The translations under genes were made by a program, and so were the position numbers. Below, in pieces: positions 35,525 through 44,725 of a stretch of DNA of 64,000 bases (positions are counted from its first letter, which is position 1; each line of letters begins with the position of its first letter). This stretch comes from Lentzea guizhouensis. Lineage in GTDB: Bacteria; Actinomycetota; Actinomycetes; Mycobacteriales; Pseudonocardiaceae. The notes below the pieces were generated by a model that saw only the letters and a list, made by a program, of their open reading frames with translations, searched no databases and was not told the origin of the DNA. Location: assembly GCF_001701025.1 (NCBI RefSeq), contig NZ_CP016793.1, forward strand, positions 6,200,001-6,264,000, in the 5' to 3' direction.

Positions 35525-35553
35525 TTGAAGGTCGGCGAATCCGCTCATAAGCT
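35525..35553 (+). promoter_or_regulatory. Putative promoter of the fatty-acid synthase operon
   Basis: TTGAAG at 35525-35530, a 17-base spacer and TAAGCT at 35548-35553, followed by a 47-base leader to the ACP start with GGAGG at 35590-35594. It is the only gap over 60 bases between 29675 and 50800 on this strand, so it may drive the run of genes to 50793. Confidence 0.5.
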
Positions 35554-35600
35554 CGGATGTGAGTGCAACCACCATTCTCACATTCTTCCGGAGGCTTATC

Positions 35601-35855
35601 GTGTCTTCGTCCGTTGAGGACCGCCAAGAGAAGATCAAGCAGATTGTCTGCGAGATCCTGGAAATCGATCCCGACGAGGTGACCGAGACCAGTCTCTTCG
35701 CCGAGGACCACGACGCGGACTCGTTGCGCGCCATCGAGATCCTGGCGGCGCTGGAAAAGCAGCTCGGAATTCTGATCGACCAGCAGGAACTCGTCCGCAT
35801 GGTCAACCTGCGGGGAATCAACGCGGTCGTGGACGGCGTGCTCGCCGCACGCTGA
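35601..35855 (+). CDS. tunK: Acyl carrier protein 1, TunK-like
   Basis: 84 residues. Phosphopantetheine Ser41 in DHDADSLRAIE. Acidic helix 2/3 surface, typical of discrete type II carriers. GTG 35601 lies 6 bases after GGAGG, and an upstream in-frame ATG adds a non-ACP tail. It is first in the operon, just ahead of ketosynthase 1. A tun cluster has one ACP (TunK). This one may carry the growing or finished chain for the N-acyltransferase, with the second ACP at 48246 as partner or specialised carrier. Confidence 0.9.
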   Translation: MSSSVEDRQEKIKQIVCEILEIDPDEVTETSLFAEDHDADSLRAIEILAALEKQLGILIDQQELVRMVNLRGINAVVDGVLAAR

Positions 35856-35877
35856 GCGAGCCTTCTTTGGGGGATGG

Positions 35878-37106
35878 ATGCAGACGTCAGGGGTGGACCA
35901 CCGGGTCGTGGTCACCGGCCTCGGTGCGGTGTCGAGCGTGGGGCTCGGAGTGGACGAGTTCCTCTCGGCGATCCGGGACGGGCACAGCGGGGTCAGGCCG
36001 ATCACGGCCTTCGACACCACGGGTTTCCAGTACGCCAACGGGTGCGAGGTCGTCGGGTTCGACGCGGCTGACTGGATCAGCAACGTCGACGTCGCCGAGC
36101 TGGGCCGGGCCGGCCAGTTCTCGGTGGCCGCAGCCAGGATGGCGGTGTCGGACGCGAAGCTCGACGAAGAGCTCCTGCGCGCCGCGCGGACGCTCGTGTC
36201 GATCGGCACGACCAACGGCGAGTCGCGTGACCTGGACCGGTTGGTGGAACAGGAGATCGAGCACGGGCCGCGGGGCATGCAGGCCGCGCTGGCCCGGCGG
36301 GTTCCCGCCGGTCGGCTCGCGGTCGGAGTCGCACGCGAGTTCGGCCTGGTCGACGTCGAGGCGATCACCGTGGCCACCGCCTGCTCGGCGGGCAACTACG
36401 CGATCGGCTACGGCTACGACGCGGTGCGCGCGAGGTCGACCTCGCGTTGTGCGGTGGCGCGGACGCGTTGGACCGCAAGACCTTCACCGGCTTCTACCGG
36501 TTGGGCACGATCGCGCCGGAGCGCTGCCAGCCGTTCGACCGTGATCGCAAGGGCATCCTCACCGGCGAGGGCGCGGGAGTGCTCGTGCTGGAGAGCCTTG
36601 AGTCCGCGCTCGCCCGCGGCGCCCCGATCTACGCCGAGGTGCTGGGGTACGGGCTCAACTGCGACGCCCACCACCCGGTGGCGCCCAACGGCGACAGCGT
36701 CGCGCGGTGCATGCGTCTCGCGCTGCGCAACGCGAAGGTCGAACCGGGCGAGGTCGACTTCATCTCCGCGCACGGCACCGGGACCAAGGCCAACGACGTC
36801 ACCGAGTCACGGGCGATCCGCGAGGTGTACGGCGACGCGAGGCCACCTGTTGTCTCGATCAAGTCGATGATCGGGCACAGCATGGGAGCGGCCAGCGCGC
36901 TGGCGTCGGTCGCGTGCGCGCTGGCGATCACCGAGGGCTTCGTGCCGCCCACGATCAACCACGTCGAGACGGACCCGGAGTGCGACGTCGAATGCGTGCC
37001 GAACGTGCGCGTCGACCGCGAGGTCAACGTCGTGCAGAACAACGGGCTCGCCTTCGGCGGCAACAACTCCGTGGTGGTCTTCGGCCGGTACCGGGAGGCG
37101 TCGTGA
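35878..37106 (+). CDS. Ketosynthase 1 (FabF-like), one frame break
   Basis: About 409 residues after repair. Cys169 in ATACSAGNYA, His in ISAHGTGT and His in MIGHSMGAAS form the full decarboxylating condensing triad. GEGAG and FGGNNSVV mark normal KAS ends. At about 36431 one base is missing: GTGCGCGC(G)GAGGTCGAC restores VRAEVDLALCGGAD. The first frame otherwise runs on as arginine-rich nonsense to 36870 and the second frame carries the real C-terminal 220 residues to 37106. GGGGGA precedes the ATG. The stop overlaps the next GTG. It elongates ACP-bound chains with malonyl-ACP. Confidence 0.85.
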
Positions 37107-38233
37107 GTCACGACATCGCGGGGATTGGCGCGATCACCAGCGTGGGCCGCGACGCCGACGAGGTCTTCGAGGCGCTGTGCTCGGGACGCACCGGGCTCAG
37201 CGAGCTGCGGGCATTCGACCACGCGAAGTTCCGCGCGCGGGGGGCGTTCGAGATCGACGACCGGCTGACGCCCGGCGTGGACGAGCCCGGCCGGGCCACC
37301 CGGTGGCTGGTCGACGTGATCGCGCAGGCCGTGAAGGACGCCGGCATCGGCGAGGACCTGACCGACGTGCCGATCATCGTCGGTACGGGGCTGCGGGAGC
37401 TCAGGTCGGCCGAGCTGTGGTGGCGCGACGGCGCCGTGTTCGAGGCAGCCGACCTCGACTTCGGGCCCGCGCTGCGCAGGCGGTTCGGCGCGCTGACCTC
37501 CTACACGTTCGCCAACGCGTGTTCGGCGTCGTTGCACGCGGTCGCGCTCGGCGCGGACCTGGTCGACTCCGGGCAGGCGGACACCGTGGTCGTCGCGGGC
37601 GTCGACTCGATCACCGAGAGCATGAACGGGTTGCTGGACCGGGTGAACCTCGAGCCACCCGACCGCGTGCGGCCCTTCGACCGGGCACGCAAGGGGGCGC
37701 TCATGGGGGAGGGCGCGGCGGCGGTGGTGCTGCGCAGGGCGAGCCCGTCAGCGCACGGGCGGCTGCGCGCGGTCTCGTTGAACTGCGATGCCAAGCACGT
37801 CACCGCACCAGACCCCCGCGGCATCGCCGACGCCATCGAGAACGCGCACGCGCGGGCGGGTGTCGTGCCCGGCGACGTGGACCTCGTCTTGCTGCACGGC
37901 ACGGGAACCCTGCTGAACGACGAGGCCGAGGCGCGTGCCATGGCCGCGGTGTTCGGTGAGGAGGTCGGGCGCCCGCACGTCGCGGCGATCAAAGGCATGA
38001 CCGGGCACACCTCGGGCAGCGCGGGGCTGCTGGGCCTCGTGGTCGCGGTGAAGGGCATGGCGCACGGCCGCGTGCCGCCCGCCGTGGGACTCACCAATCC
38101 GATCGAGGCCGCACAGGACTTCCGGTTCGCGCACGAGGTCGTGCACGACCCGGACCTGCGGGTGGCCCAGGTGAACGCGTTCGGCTTCGGCGGTGTCAAC
38201 GCCGTGGCCGTCGTGGAGAGGGCGACGTCGTGA
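37103..38233 (+). CDS. Ketosynthase 2
   Basis: 376 residues, shorter than FabF (410) but with the triad intact: Cys140 in ANACSASLHA, His in LLHGTGTLLND and His in GMTGHTSGSAG. C-terminal NAFGFGGVNAV is normal. The N-terminus is trimmed (HDIAGIGAITSVG) and lacks part of the usual dimer loop. The GTG at 37103 overlaps the preceding stop (GTGA). It is followed at once by a Cys-less KS-like gene, an arrangement reminiscent of KS/chain-length-factor pairs. Confidence 0.88.
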   Translation: MSHDIAGIGAITSVGRDADEVFEALCSGRTGLSELRAFDHAKFRARGAFEIDDRLTPGVDEPGRATRWLVDVIAQAVKDAGIGEDLTDVPIIVGTGLRELRSAELWWRDGAVFEAADLDFGPALRRRFGALTSYTFANACSASLHAVALGADLVDSGQADTVVVAGVDSITESMNGLLDRVNLEPPDRVRPFDRARKGALMGEGAAAVVLRRASPSAHGRLRAVSLNCDAKHVTAPDPRGIADAIENAHARAGVVPGDVDLVLLHGTGTLLNDEAEARAMAAVFGEEVGRPHVAAIKGMTGHTSGSAGLLGLVVAVKGMAHGRVPPAVGLTNPIEAAQDFRFAHEVVHDPDLRVAQVNAFGFGGVNAVAVVERATS

Positions 38234-39123
38234 CCGTGCGGATCAACGGGGTCGGGCTCGCGTTGCGCGGTGTGAGCAAGCCCGCGGACCTGCTGGCCGA
38301 CATCCCGGTCGGCGAGGCGCCGCCGGTCGACCCCGCGCAGCGGCTCGGGGCCCGTGGCCTGCGGTACAAGGACCGCGCCACTCAGCTCGCGTTGTGCGCC
38401 GTGCGCGACGCGTTGTCCGACGCAGTTGAGTCCGATGTGGAGGGATCGGGCGACGGGCTCACCGCGGTGGTCGTCGCGTCGGTGACCGGAAACCTCGGTA
38501 CGGTCTGCGCGGTCACGTCGACCATCGCGCAGGAGGGCACGCGCGGCGTCAGTCCGATGGACCTGCCCAACGCGTCAAGCAACGTCGTGGCTTCGTCGGT
38601 GGCGATCAGGTTCGGTTTGCGCGGACCGAACCTGACGGTGTGCAACGGGAATACCTCGGGCGTGGACGCGCTGTTCTGGGCGCGTTCTCTGCTTGAGTCG
38701 GGCCGTGCCCGCCGGGTCGTGGTGGTCGGGGTGGAGCCGGCCGGCGAGGCGTCTCAACGGCTGCTCGGCGGCGAGGTGCTCGACGGCGCGGTGGCGCTCG
38801 TGCTGTCCCGCGAGGGCACCGGCGCGCGGATCGCGGGGTTCGTGCGGACGCGGGAGCCCGCGGCCTGCCTGGACGAGCTGCGCACGCCGGACCTGTGGCT
38901 GACGCCCGGACCGGAACCGACTCGCGCCGGTGTGGTCGTACGGGACGTCAACACGGTGTTCGGGCACGCGGCAGGCGCACTCGGGGTTCTGCAGTGCGCC
39001 GTGGCCGACGAGTGGTTGCGGGCGAACGACGCGGCGACCGCGGTGATCACGGCGGGCGATCCGGGAGACGTGGTCGGTGGCTGCCTCATCGAACGGGGCC
39101 AGGTCGAACGGGGTTCGTCTTGA
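38230..39123 (+). CDS. KS-like protein 1, active-site Cys replaced
   Basis: 297 residues, a shortened thiolase-fold protein. The strand that normally carries the nucleophile reads TVCNGNTSGVDAL: aligned with NACxxSG, the Cys position is Asn141. The first His motif (HGTGT) is absent and only FGHAAGALG of the second remains. It cannot condense by itself and most likely acts as a chain-length-factor-like partner of KS2, with which it overlaps by 4 bases (GTGA). Such truncated partners occur in highly reducing type II and aryl-polyene systems. Confidence 0.78.
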   Translation: MTVRINGVGLALRGVSKPADLLADIPVGEAPPVDPAQRLGARGLRYKDRATQLALCAVRDALSDAVESDVEGSGDGLTAVVVASVTGNLGTVCAVTSTIAQEGTRGVSPMDLPNASSNVVASSVAIRFGLRGPNLTVCNGNTSGVDALFWARSLLESGRARRVVVVGVEPAGEASQRLLGGEVLDGAVALVLSREGTGARIAGFVRTREPAACLDELRTPDLWLTPGPEPTRAGVVVRDVNTVFGHAAGALGVLQCAVADEWLRANDAATAVITAGDPGDVVGGCLIERGQVERGSS

Positions 39124-39899
39124 CGTATCACGAGGATCCGGTACGGGTCACGCTCGCCAGGCCCGCGGAGTCGTCCGCTCCGCTGCGCGTGCTGATGCTG
39201 CATGGTCTCGCGGGCAGCGCGTCGAGCTGGCGGGAGTTCGGGCCGCTGGCGGACTCCGGATGCGAGCTGTGGGCGGCGGACCTGCCGTGGCGCGGTGAGG
39301 GGTTCGGCGGATGGGCGCAGCGGCACGACGCGAGCGGCTGGGTGCTCGACGCCGTCGCGGCGGTCCCCGGCGGGCCGGATGTCGTCATCGCGCATTCCTT
39401 CAGCGCCAACATGATGCTGACGTTGCTGGCACAGCACGCCGTGCCTGCCGTACGGGCCGCGGTGTTCGTGGCGCCGTTCTACCGCCCCGCCGTCGAGGAC
39501 TTCGACTGGCAGACGATCTCCTACTACCTCAACAACTTCCACGAGATCCTGTTGGAGGGCATCAAGGTCAGGGCGAACAGCCGCGTGCGTCCAGACGTTC
39601 AGCTCGACATGGCGTTGAAGGTGCGGGAACGCGTGGGCCCCTGCGGGTGGACGAGGTTCTTCGACGCCTACCTGCAGACGCCGACGCTGAGCCTGGACGA
39701 CGTCACGATCCCGTGTCTTGTCGTGGGCGGCGACCAGGATCCGGCGTCGTTCCCCGCGGACAGCCTCCTGCTGGCTGCCGCGCTGCCCCGCGCCGAGGTC
39801 CACGTGCTGCCCGGCAGCGGCCACTTCCCGATGGTGCAGCACCCGCGGGAGTTCGCGGGTCTCGTCAACAGCTTCCTCAGCATTGGAGTACCCGGATGA
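39120..39899 (+). CDS. Alpha/beta hydrolase (thioesterase-like)
   Basis: 259 residues. LMLHGLAGSASSWREFG (oxyanion loop), AADLPWRGEG, nucleophile Ser in VIAHSFSANM (a GxSxG variant AHSFSA), Asp in VVGGDQDPASF and His in LPGSGHFPMVQHP. The triad is complete. TTG at 39120 overlaps the preceding TGA and puts the fold at its natural length. It may hydrolyse stalled or final acyl-thioesters of the synthase. The precise substrate is inferred from position only. Confidence 0.85.
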   Translation: MTYHEDPVRVTLARPAESSAPLRVLMLHGLAGSASSWREFGPLADSGCELWAADLPWRGEGFGGWAQRHDASGWVLDAVAAVPGGPDVVIAHSFSANMMLTLLAQHAVPAVRAAVFVAPFYRPAVEDFDWQTISYYLNNFHEILLEGIKVRANSRVRPDVQLDMALKVRERVGPCGWTRFFDAYLQTPTLSLDDVTIPCLVVGGDQDPASFPADSLLLAAALPRAEVHVLPGSGHFPMVQHPREFAGLVNSFLSIGVPG

Positions 39900-40780
39900 G
39901 CTTGTCCGACAGCACCACGACCCTGCGGGTGCGGCCCGCGTACGAGGGAGCCAACATCGGCCCCTGGATCGGGTTCAAGCACGTCAACTACATCGTCGAA
40001 GAGGCGGTGCTGAACCACTTCCGTGAGCGGGGGCTGCCCGCGCACGACCTGTACGAGCGCCATGCCGTCGGACTGGACGTCGTCGAGCTCGACACCCGGA
40101 TCCTGCACGCGCTGCGCATCGATGAGGTGGTCGCAGCGCACGTGACCCCGTTGCCCGGTGCCGAGTTCCGCTGTCGCGTCGTGATCGAGGCCGAACGGTC
40201 GGGCAGGCCGGCGAAGGCCGTGACCTCCACGGCGGCCGCGGTGTTGCGCCGTGACCACGAGCGCGCGCCGGAGGCCGCGCTACCGCACGAGGTGAGCCCG
40301 TTCGTGGTAGATCGCATCAGCGGCCCTGTGCGGGACATGCCCCCCGGTGCCAACCGGTTCGTGTGGACGTCGCGAGTGCCCTACTTCTACTGCCACTTCA
40401 CCGACCGCATGCAGATGTCGGGTTGCCTGCGGGTGATGGAGGAGGTCGTCGACCTGTTCCTCGCGGATCGCGGCATCTCGATCAGGACCATGCTCGACGA
40501 GGCCGGCTGGATCCCGGTGGTGCCGCACTCGCGGATCCGGCTGCTCGGCGAGGCCGCCATGGAGGAGGAGCTGCACACGGCGTTCACCGTGGAGGACGTC
40601 TTCAAGGACTTCACCTACACCAGCCGGATGGACTGCCACGTCGTGCGCGACGGCCGGGCGGTCCCCATCGCGACCGGCGTGATCACCCACGGCTACGCGG
40701 TGATCGAGAAGGGTCCGTCGATGCGCCTGGTCAACTTCGACGACCGGGTGCTGAGCGCACTGCTCGGGGAGGCGGGATGA
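39896..40780 (+). CDS. Double-hotdog acyl thioesterase-like protein
   Basis: 294 residues built of two hotdog domains. The first (about 1-130) has GFKHVNYIVEEAVLNHFRERGLPAHDLYERH, like 4HBT/acyl-ACP thioesterases. The second (about 150-290) has YFYCHFTDRMQMSGCLRVMEEVVDLF, IRLLGEAAMEEELHTAFTVED and DCHVVRDGRAVPIATGVITHGY. I see the Asp/Glu-rich helix regions but cannot fix the catalytic residue. It could release a free acid or act as a dehydratase-like partner. ATG at 39896 overlaps the previous stop. Confidence 0.75.
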   Translation: MSLSDSTTTLRVRPAYEGANIGPWIGFKHVNYIVEEAVLNHFRERGLPAHDLYERHAVGLDVVELDTRILHALRIDEVVAAHVTPLPGAEFRCRVVIEAERSGRPAKAVTSTAAAVLRRDHERAPEAALPHEVSPFVVDRISGPVRDMPPGANRFVWTSRVPYFYCHFTDRMQMSGCLRVMEEVVDLFLADRGISIRTMLDEAGWIPVVPHSRIRLLGEAAMEEELHTAFTVEDVFKDFTYTSRMDCHVVRDGRAVPIATGVITHGYAVIEKGPSMRLVNFDDRVLSALLGEAG

Positions 40781-41913
40781 ACGAGGTGGTCGTCACCGGC
40801 CTCGGAGTGCTGTCGTGTCTGGGCATCGGCAGCGAACGGTTCTGGAGCGGCATGATCCGCGCGCGCAGCACCCCGCAGCCGCTCGACGATCCGCACGCCA
40901 ACGTGCGGATGGCGCTGCTGTACCCGGTGCCGGACTGGGAAGAGACGCCGGCGACCGCTACGCGGTTCGCGCTGCGCGCTGCCGAGGAGGCGGTGCGCGA
41001 CGCGCGGCTCGACGCCCCCGATCCGCGGCGGATCGCGGTGGTGGTCGGCACGGGCATGGGGGAGTCGGCGGCGCACGAGGCCCGCCGGGTGTCCGGCGAG
41101 CTCGCGAGCGAGTGGATGCCGACCTTCTCCGTCGGTGCCGCGGTCGGGGAGCTCGTCGGTGCGCGCGGACCGAACACCACTGTGAGCAACGCGTGCGCGG
41201 CCAGCGGGTACGCGATCTCGGTGGCCGCCGACCTGATCCGGTCGGGTGAGGCGGACGTCGTGATCGCCGGGGGAGCGGAGGCGTACTCCCGGGTCGGCCT
41301 CGGCTGTTTCGACCGGCTGGGCGCGATCGATCCGCAACGCTGCCGTCCGTTCGACCGCAACCGCGCGGGCACCGTGTTCGGCGAGGGTGCCGCGATGCTC
41401 GTCCTGGAGCCGGCGAACCGGGCGCGGGCTCGTGGTGCACGCATGTACGCCGAGCTCGCCGGCGAGGGCTGGAGCTGCGACGCCTTCCACAACACGGCGC
41501 CAGAGCCGACGGGCGCGGAGATCCGCCGGTCGATGCGGCAGGCGATGACCGATGCCGGGGTGTCGCCGGGCGACATCGGCCTCGTGGTGCCACACGGCAC
41601 CGGAACCGAGCTGAACGACGCGGTCGAAGCCGAAGCGCTCCACGACGTGATGGGCACGCCGCCGCCCCTCTACAGCCTCAAGTCGCTGATCGGCCACACC
41701 GGTGGCGCGGCGGGTGCGATGGGCGTGCTGGCCGCGGCGCTGATCACGCACAACGGCTGGGTGCCGCCGAACGTCCCGCTCGCCGACCCGGACAGCGAAC
41801 TCGGCCTGTCGCTGCCCGAGACCCCGGCGCGGCTATCGCGGCCGACGGTCGTGGTGAACGCGTACGCGTTCGGCGGCAACAACGTCTCCCTCGTCCTGAG
41901 GAAGGTGGTGTGA
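40777..41913 (+). CDS. Ketosynthase 3
   Basis: 378 residues. The full triad is present: Cys140 in SNACAASGYA, His in VVPHGTGTELND and His in LIGHTGGAAGAMG, with FGEGAAMLVLEP and AYAFGGNNVSL. It starts with ATG at 40777 inside the previous stop and is followed, with overlap, by a damaged Cys-less KS-like gene, repeating the KS plus KS-like pairing. Three different active KS in one system suggest different chain-length windows or starter/extension roles. Confidence 0.9.
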   Translation: MNEVVVTGLGVLSCLGIGSERFWSGMIRARSTPQPLDDPHANVRMALLYPVPDWEETPATATRFALRAAEEAVRDARLDAPDPRRIAVVVGTGMGESAAHEARRVSGELASEWMPTFSVGAAVGELVGARGPNTTVSNACAASGYAISVAADLIRSGEADVVIAGGAEAYSRVGLGCFDRLGAIDPQRCRPFDRNRAGTVFGEGAAMLVLEPANRARARGARMYAELAGEGWSCDAFHNTAPEPTGAEIRRSMRQAMTDAGVSPGDIGLVVPHGTGTELNDAVEAEALHDVMGTPPPLYSLKSLIGHTGGAAGAMGVLAAALITHNGWVPPNVPLADPDSELGLSLPETPARLSRPTVVVNAYAFGGNNVSLVLRKVV

Positions 41914-42843
41914 CGATGAACCTCCTCGTCACGGGCATCGGCGTGGTGTCACCGAGGGGACGCGACGCCGTCAAGGCCGCCGAGTCGGATCCGGTTCGCG
42001 CGTGGGACGGCTGGTTCGACCACCGCGAGGAGCTCGGGCGGCGCGGCTACAAGTACCTGCCGCCGCCCGCACACCACCTGCTCGCCGCGGCGAAGTCGGC
42101 GCTGGCCGACAGCGGAGCGAGCCTGGAGTCCGCCGAGGACATCGAGCGCGGTGTGGTCATCGGGACGAACAGCGCCGTGTCGCCGCTGCACGCCGACATG
42201 GACCGGACGGTCGTGCACGCGAGCTCGGACGACATCAGCCCGGCGTTCGCGCCGTTCTTCTCCATCAACCTGATCGGCAGCAGGCTCGCACCGGAGCACG
42301 GGCTCAAGGGCTTCAACGTGACGGTCACGAGCCCGCGGATCGCCGGACTCGAAGCGATCGAGATCGGCGCGCGAGCGGTCGCGCTCGGCCGGGCGCGGTG
42401 GCTGCTCGTCGGGGTCACCGAAGCGCCCGCCGGTCGACGCCCCCGACCGCGTGGAGGGGGCGCGGTGACTGGTGCTCGAGCCCGCTGACCAGGTGCGCGC
42501 GGGGCGGCCGCGCGTACGGGCGGTGCCGTGCGGACGTTCTTCGTCCCGCCCAACGCTCGACTCGGCGGCCGACCTGGCCGCGGCGGCGCTGGACTCACTC
42601 GGTGTGAGGCCAGGACACCCGGTTCGTCTCGACGACTCGCTGGTCGGTGCGGCCGTCGCGCGGGCGTTCGGCGCGGACGACGACAGCCGCCACGCCGGCG
42701 CGGGATGCCTGGAACCGCTGCTGCAGGTGGCGGGCGCGCTCGCGGCGGGAACGCCCGCCGTGGTCGTCACCGCGGCCCCCACCGGAAACGTGGCGGTGGC
42801 CGCCATCACCAGCGGAGCCGAGATCGAGGACGGGACTGTCTGA
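41910..42843 (+). pseudogene. KS-like protein 2, frame broken
   Basis: The N-terminal part (41910-42428) reads LLVTGIGVVSPRGRDAVKAA, then FFSINLIGSRLAPEHGLKGFNVTVTSPRIAGLEAIEIGARAV. The Cys strand is TVTSPRIAG, so this is another Cys-less KS-like partner. Around 42426-42470 the frame changes by one extra base and the second frame also meets TGA at 42466. The C-terminal part (42472-42843) reads VLEPADQVRA and ends TGNVAVAAITSG. Either two or three sequencing indels or a true inactivated gene. A repaired product would be about 310 residues, like KS-like protein 1. Confidence 0.7.
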
Positions 42844-43636
42844 TGTGGACATCTTTGCAGGGCACGTGGTGCCTGGTGCTCGGCGCGTCCAGCGGCATGG
42901 GGCTCGCCACGGCGCAGATGCTCGCCCGCGCCGGGGTGAACGTGGTCGGCGTGCACTTCGACATGGCGGAGGCAGCGGAGAAGGTCCAGGTGGCGGTGGA
43001 GGAGCTGCGCGCGGAAGGTGTGCAGGCGCATTACTTCAACGTCAACGCCGCCAGCACGCAGACGCGGGCAACGCTGATCCCGAAGATCCGGCAGCTGACG
43101 GGCGGTGCGGGTGTGCACGTGCTGCTGCACTCGCTCGCGTTCGGCACCCTGCTGCCGTTCGTGCGGTGGGCCGACGAACCGGTGATCAACCAGCGGCAGC
43201 TCGACATGACGCTCAACGTCATGGCGCACTCACTCGTGTACTGGACGCAGGACCTGCACGCGGCGGGGCTGCTCCCCGAGGGCGCCAAGGTCTTCGCGAT
43301 GACCAGCGACGGCAACCGCCGCGTCACCCGGCACTACGGCGCGGTATCGGCTGCGAAGTCCGCGCTGGAGGCGCACGTCCGGCAGCTGGCGGTCGAGCTG
43401 GCGCCGTCCGGCGTCGCCGTGAACGCGATCCGCGCAGGGTCACCATCACGCCGTCGCTGGAGAAGATCCCCGACCGCGACGACCTGCTCGGCCGGGCGAC
43501 CAAACGCAATCCTCACGGCAGGTTGACCCGGCCGGAGGACGTCGCCGAGGCGATCGTCCTGCTGTCCGGAGCACGAACCTCGTGGATCACCGGCAACGTG
43601 ATCGGTGTCGACGGCGGCGAAACACTCACGGTCTGA
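42843..43636 (+). CDS. FabI-type enoyl-ACP reductase, one frame break
   Basis: About 264 residues after repair. The SDR cofactor loop is LGASSGMGLA, and the active site is Tyr165 and Lys172 in HYGAVSAAKSAL, the Tyr-x6-Lys spacing of FabI/FabL enoyl reductases rather than the Tyr-x3-Lys of ketoreductases. ITGNVIGVDGGE ends the protein. At about 43438 one G is missing: GCAGG(G)GTCACC gives IRAGVTITPSLEK in the other frame. It saturates the 2-enoyl-ACP, so the system can make reduced, fatty-acid-like stretches and not only polyenes. Confidence 0.83.
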
Positions 43637-43656
43637 CCACGAAACGCGAGGATTCC

Positions 43657-44706
43657 ATGAACGTCACCACCGCACGCCGGCCGGTCATCTCGGCCTGGTC
43701 GGCCGTGTCACCGTTCGGTCTGCGCGCCGCGGACTTCGTCGAGGGCGTGCGCAACGGGACCCCGACGTTCGCCCCGCTGGGAGAGAAGTGGCAGACGCCT
43801 GCCGAACAGGCGTGTCTCGTGCCGGACTTCGATATCCGCGAGGTGTTGGGCAAGAAGGGCACCCGCTCGATGGACCGGGTGACCGCACTCGCCGTCACGG
43901 CCGTGGACCGCCTGGTGCGCTACGGCAACGGCGACCGCATCGGCGGGGTCGGCGAGCACGCGGCGCTGGTGCTGGGCACCAACACCGGCAGCGCGCAGAG
44001 CATCATGGACTTCACCCGCGACTCGCTGGTGGGCGAGCACCCCTACTTCGTGGACCCGGCGCGGTTCCCGAACACGGTGATGAACTGCGCGGCCGGGCAG
44101 TGCGCGATCTGGCACGACCTGCGCGGGCCGAACACGACCATCGCGGCCGGCCGGCTGACAGGTCTGCTCGCGCTGCGGTACGCGTTGCGGCTGCAGCGCG
44201 CGGGCCACGCGGACACCGTCCTGTTCGGGGCCGCCGAGGAGTTCTCGACCGCGCGGTCGTGGCTGGACTGGCACGTGCGCGGCGACGCGGCCGGTCCGCT
44301 GGGCGAGGGGTGCGCGTTGCTGCTGCTCGAACCGGAGGAGCAGGCGGAGCGGCACGGGCGCACCGCGCTGGCGGAGGTGCTCGGGCTCAGTGTCGGTGTG
44401 CACCACGGAGATGCGACCCCGGTGCTCGCTCGGTGCGTGCGCCGGGTGCTCGAGGGCCTGAACGAGTCCGCAGTGGATGCTGCGCTGATCGGTGCCGAGA
44501 GCGACCGCGAGGCGTTGCCGGACGGTGTCGCCGATGTCGCCGATGTCGTCGCGGTGGGGGATCTGATCGGCGACACCGGCGCGGCGTCAGGGGCGTTCCA
44601 GCTCGTGGCCGCGCTCGGCCGCTTCGGTGGCGCCGGCAGGCACGTCCTGCTGACCTCCGCGGACCACGACGGCGCGGTCGGCGCCGCACTGCTGCAGCTG
44701 AGCTGA
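43657..44706 (+). CDS. KS-like protein 3, chain-length-factor-like
   Basis: 349 residues. KS fold (PVISAWSAVSPFGLRAADFVEG, VLGTNTGSAQS, NTVMNCAAGQCAIWHDLRGPNTT) but the nucleophile strand reads TIAAGRLTGLLAL, without Cys, and neither His motif is present (SLSVGVHHG and LIGDTGAASGAF stand in their places). It is a non-condensing partner. The ATG at 43657 has GAGGA upstream. Start-to-stop it is intact, unlike its neighbours. Expected to pair with one of the active KS. Confidence 0.82.
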   Translation: MNVTTARRPVISAWSAVSPFGLRAADFVEGVRNGTPTFAPLGEKWQTPAEQACLVPDFDIREVLGKKGTRSMDRVTALAVTAVDRLVRYGNGDRIGGVGEHAALVLGTNTGSAQSIMDFTRDSLVGEHPYFVDPARFPNTVMNCAAGQCAIWHDLRGPNTTIAAGRLTGLLALRYALRLQRAGHADTVLFGAAEEFSTARSWLDWHVRGDAAGPLGEGCALLLLEPEEQAERHGRTALAEVLGLSVGVHHGDATPVLARCVRRVLEGLNESAVDAALIGAESDREALPDGVADVADVVAVGDLIGDTGAASGAFQLVAALGRFGGAGRHVLLTSADHDGAVGAALLQLS

Positions 44707-44725
44707 CTGGAGCCTGGGGAGGACC

